Assembly: GCA_045046905.1 (NCBI GenBank) | Contig: JASFYU010000006.1 | Coordinates: forward strand, 1-6,299 | DNA from: JASFYU01 sp045046905 | GTDB taxonomy: Bacteria > Bacteroidota > Bacteroidia > Flavobacteriales > Flavobacteriaceae | Direction of reading: 5' to 3' | DNA: 6,299 nt | Shown: positions 5,364-6,299 of the stretch, in pieces | Position numbering within the stretch: the stretch's first letter is position 1 | How the letters are laid out: every line of letters begins with the position of its first letter | The notes under the pieces: generated by a model | What the model was told of the DNA's origin: nothing | Database searches by the model: none | The model's input: the letters and a program-made list of their open reading frames with translations, nothing else | Translations under genes and position numbers: made by a program

Positions 5364-6206
5364 ATGAAAGCTGTTTTAAAAACGTTCTTTATCCTATTGT
5401 TATTCCCCACTATATCAGTAGTATCACAGAATACATTCGAGAATAAAGAAAAGTATTCGATGCCCAAAAGAGGTATTTGTGCGCATCGCGGCGCCAATGA
5501 GACCCACCCTGAAAATACCCTTGCCGCTTTTGAAGAGGCCCTACGCCTGGGTGCCCAAATGATCGAATTCGATGTGCGGATGACCAAAGACCATAAACTG
5601 ATTGTTATTCATGATGCCTCGGTCGACCGAACTACAAATGGAACCGGATTGGTGGCAGATTTGACTTGGGCCGTAATTAAAAAACTTGATGCAGGCTCAT
5701 GGAAGTCAAAAAAATTCAAGGGCGAAAAAATTCCTTTATTAAAAAAGCTACTTGCCTCTTTTCCGAAAAATGTTTGGCTCAATGTACACTTAAAGGGCGA
5801 TGAAGAGCTAGGAAAGGCCGTGGCCACCATTATTATCACTGAAAATAGAGCACATCAAGTAATCATAGCCTGTACCAAAGAGAGTGCCATAGGCGTTAGA
5901 AAGATAGATCCAAAAATCAGGATTTGTACTATGGAAAGAAAAGAGAGTCGTAAGGCATATATCAAAGAAACGATTCGCGAAAATTTCTCGACCATTCAGC
6001 TTTTAAAAAAGAGAGACGATAGTTCTTTTGCGAGCAATATCACCCAATTGAAAAAACACGGGGTCCGAATAAATTATTACTACAGCAATACGGCCAAAGA
6101 AGGAACAGCCTTATTCAATATGGGCGTCGATTTTATATTGACTGACCGCTTGGAAACCATGCTACAGGCCGCCGAAAGTGTAGGAGTAAAAAGGCTACGG
6201 CTGTAG
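5364..6206 (+). CDS. exported glycerophosphodiester phosphodiesterase-like protein, divergent
   Basis: A 280-residue protein. Residues 1-21 look like a signal peptide (K2 and K6, then FFILLLFPTISVV, probable cut near S21), so it is probably periplasmic or surface-exposed. The rest is a GDPD TIM barrel: AHRG (40-43, catalytic H41), HPENTLAAF (48-56), IEFDVRMTKD (67-76, metal ligands E68 and D70), VIHD (81-84, second catalytic H83) and the C-terminal GVDFILTDR (254-262). Classical enzymes hydrolyse glycerophosphodiesters to glycerol-3-phosphate and an alcohol with a metal ion. Here the third metal ligand, normally Glu in an ExK motif after strand 4, appears as H142 in NVHLKG (140-145), and the usual Trp near the C-terminal strand is replaced by tyrosines (INYYYS, 236-241). 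It could therefore act on an unusual phosphodiester or have another role. The ATG at 5364 is preferred over M33 (5460) because only it supplies the signal peptide. It is probably cotranscribed with the AraC gene (18-bp gap). Confidence 0.85.
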   Translation: MKAVLKTFFILLLFPTISVVSQNTFENKEKYSMPKRGICAHRGANETHPENTLAAFEEALRLGAQMIEFDVRMTKDHKLIVIHDASVDRTTNGTGLVADLTWAVIKKLDAGSWKSKKFKGEKIPLLKKLLASFPKNVWLNVHLKGDEELGKAVATIIITENRAHQVIIACTKESAIGVRKIDPKIRICTMERKESRKAYIKETIRENFSTIQLLKKRDDSSFASNITQLKKHGVRINYYYSNTAKEGTALFNMGVDFILTDRLETMLQAAESVGVKRLRL

Positions 6207-6207
6207 A

Positions 6208-6299
6208 TTGTTAGTTGTTAGTTGTTAGTTGTTAGTTGTTAGTTGTTAGTTGTTAGTTGTTAGTTGTTAGTTGTTAGTTGTTAGTTGTTAGTTGTTAGT
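6208..6299 (+). repeat. perfect heptanucleotide tandem repeat (TTGTTAG)n
   Basis: Thirteen uninterrupted copies of TTGTTAG plus one further base run to the window's end, so the true length is unknown. The array starts one base after the stop codon of the GDPD-like gene. The plus strand of the array contains no C. Because seven is not a multiple of three, TAG appears in all three forward frames and TAA in all three reverse frames, so nothing can be translated through it. The lack of any variant copy suggests recent expansion or ongoing slippage. An assembly or sequencing artefact at a contig end is also possible. Confidence 0.95.

Noticed and set aside
6208..6299. TRAP-like RNA-binding array (repeated UAG triplets) or telomere-like repeat
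   Set aside because: TRAP sites need (G/U)AG separated by 2-3 nt and TRAP is a Bacillus-group protein; here UAGs are 4 nt apart. The unit TTGTTAG only loosely resembles telomere heptamers, and nothing else suggests a chromosome end.
6208..6299. CRISPR array
   Set aside because: A 7-bp perfect tandem repeat has no spacers and no 24-40 bp repeat unit.

Overview
The window looks like a chromosomal piece of a marine-type Bacteroidota, most likely a Flavobacteriaceae member (Maribacter/Zobellia/Arenibacter-like). The basis is the moderately AT-rich composition, the protein family styles, starts without clear Shine-Dalgarno sequences, and a sodium symporter, aldolase, Gfo/Idh oxidoreductase and AraC regulator grouped together. 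This placement is inference; no rRNA or other marker gene is present.

Layout. Positions 1-86 may be the last 27 codons of a plus-strand gene entering from the left, followed by a terminator-like hairpin (144-173). Positions 87-623 hold no supportable gene. This stretch has an unusual run of palindromes (207-358) and, on the minus strand, a 47-codon stop-free stretch without ATG (432-575). Three minus-strand genes follow, read right to left: a DHDPS/N-acetylneuraminate lyase superfamily aldolase (4357-3446), an SSS-family sodium:solute symporter resembling the sialic acid transporter SiaT (3165-1687), and a Gfo/Idh/MocA oxidoreductase of the dihydrodiol dehydrogenase-like type (1610-624). The gap between the first two is 280 bp and carries inverted repeats. 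The gap between the second and third is 76 bp and carries a hairpin whose loop reads UUCG in the transcript.

Divergently, across a 139-bp regulatory region (4358-4496), a cupin/AraC-type regulator (4497-5345) is followed 18 bp later by an exported, divergent glycerophosphodiester phosphodiesterase-like protein (5364-6206). One base after its stop codon begins a perfect (TTGTTAG)n tandem array that runs to the end of the window (6208-6299).

How the genes may work together (inference): the symporter imports a small acidic sugar or keto-acid derivative, the aldolase cleaves a 2-keto acid through a Schiff-base lysine, the oxidoreductase interconverts a sugar or sugar-acid intermediate, and the AraC protein controls one or both divergent units in response to the substrate. 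The exported GDPD-like enzyme could release the imported compound from a phosphodiester or other conjugate. The substrate cannot be read from the sequence. Sialic acid is one candidate because of the SiaT-like transporter, but no NanE, NanK or sialidase gene is in the window.
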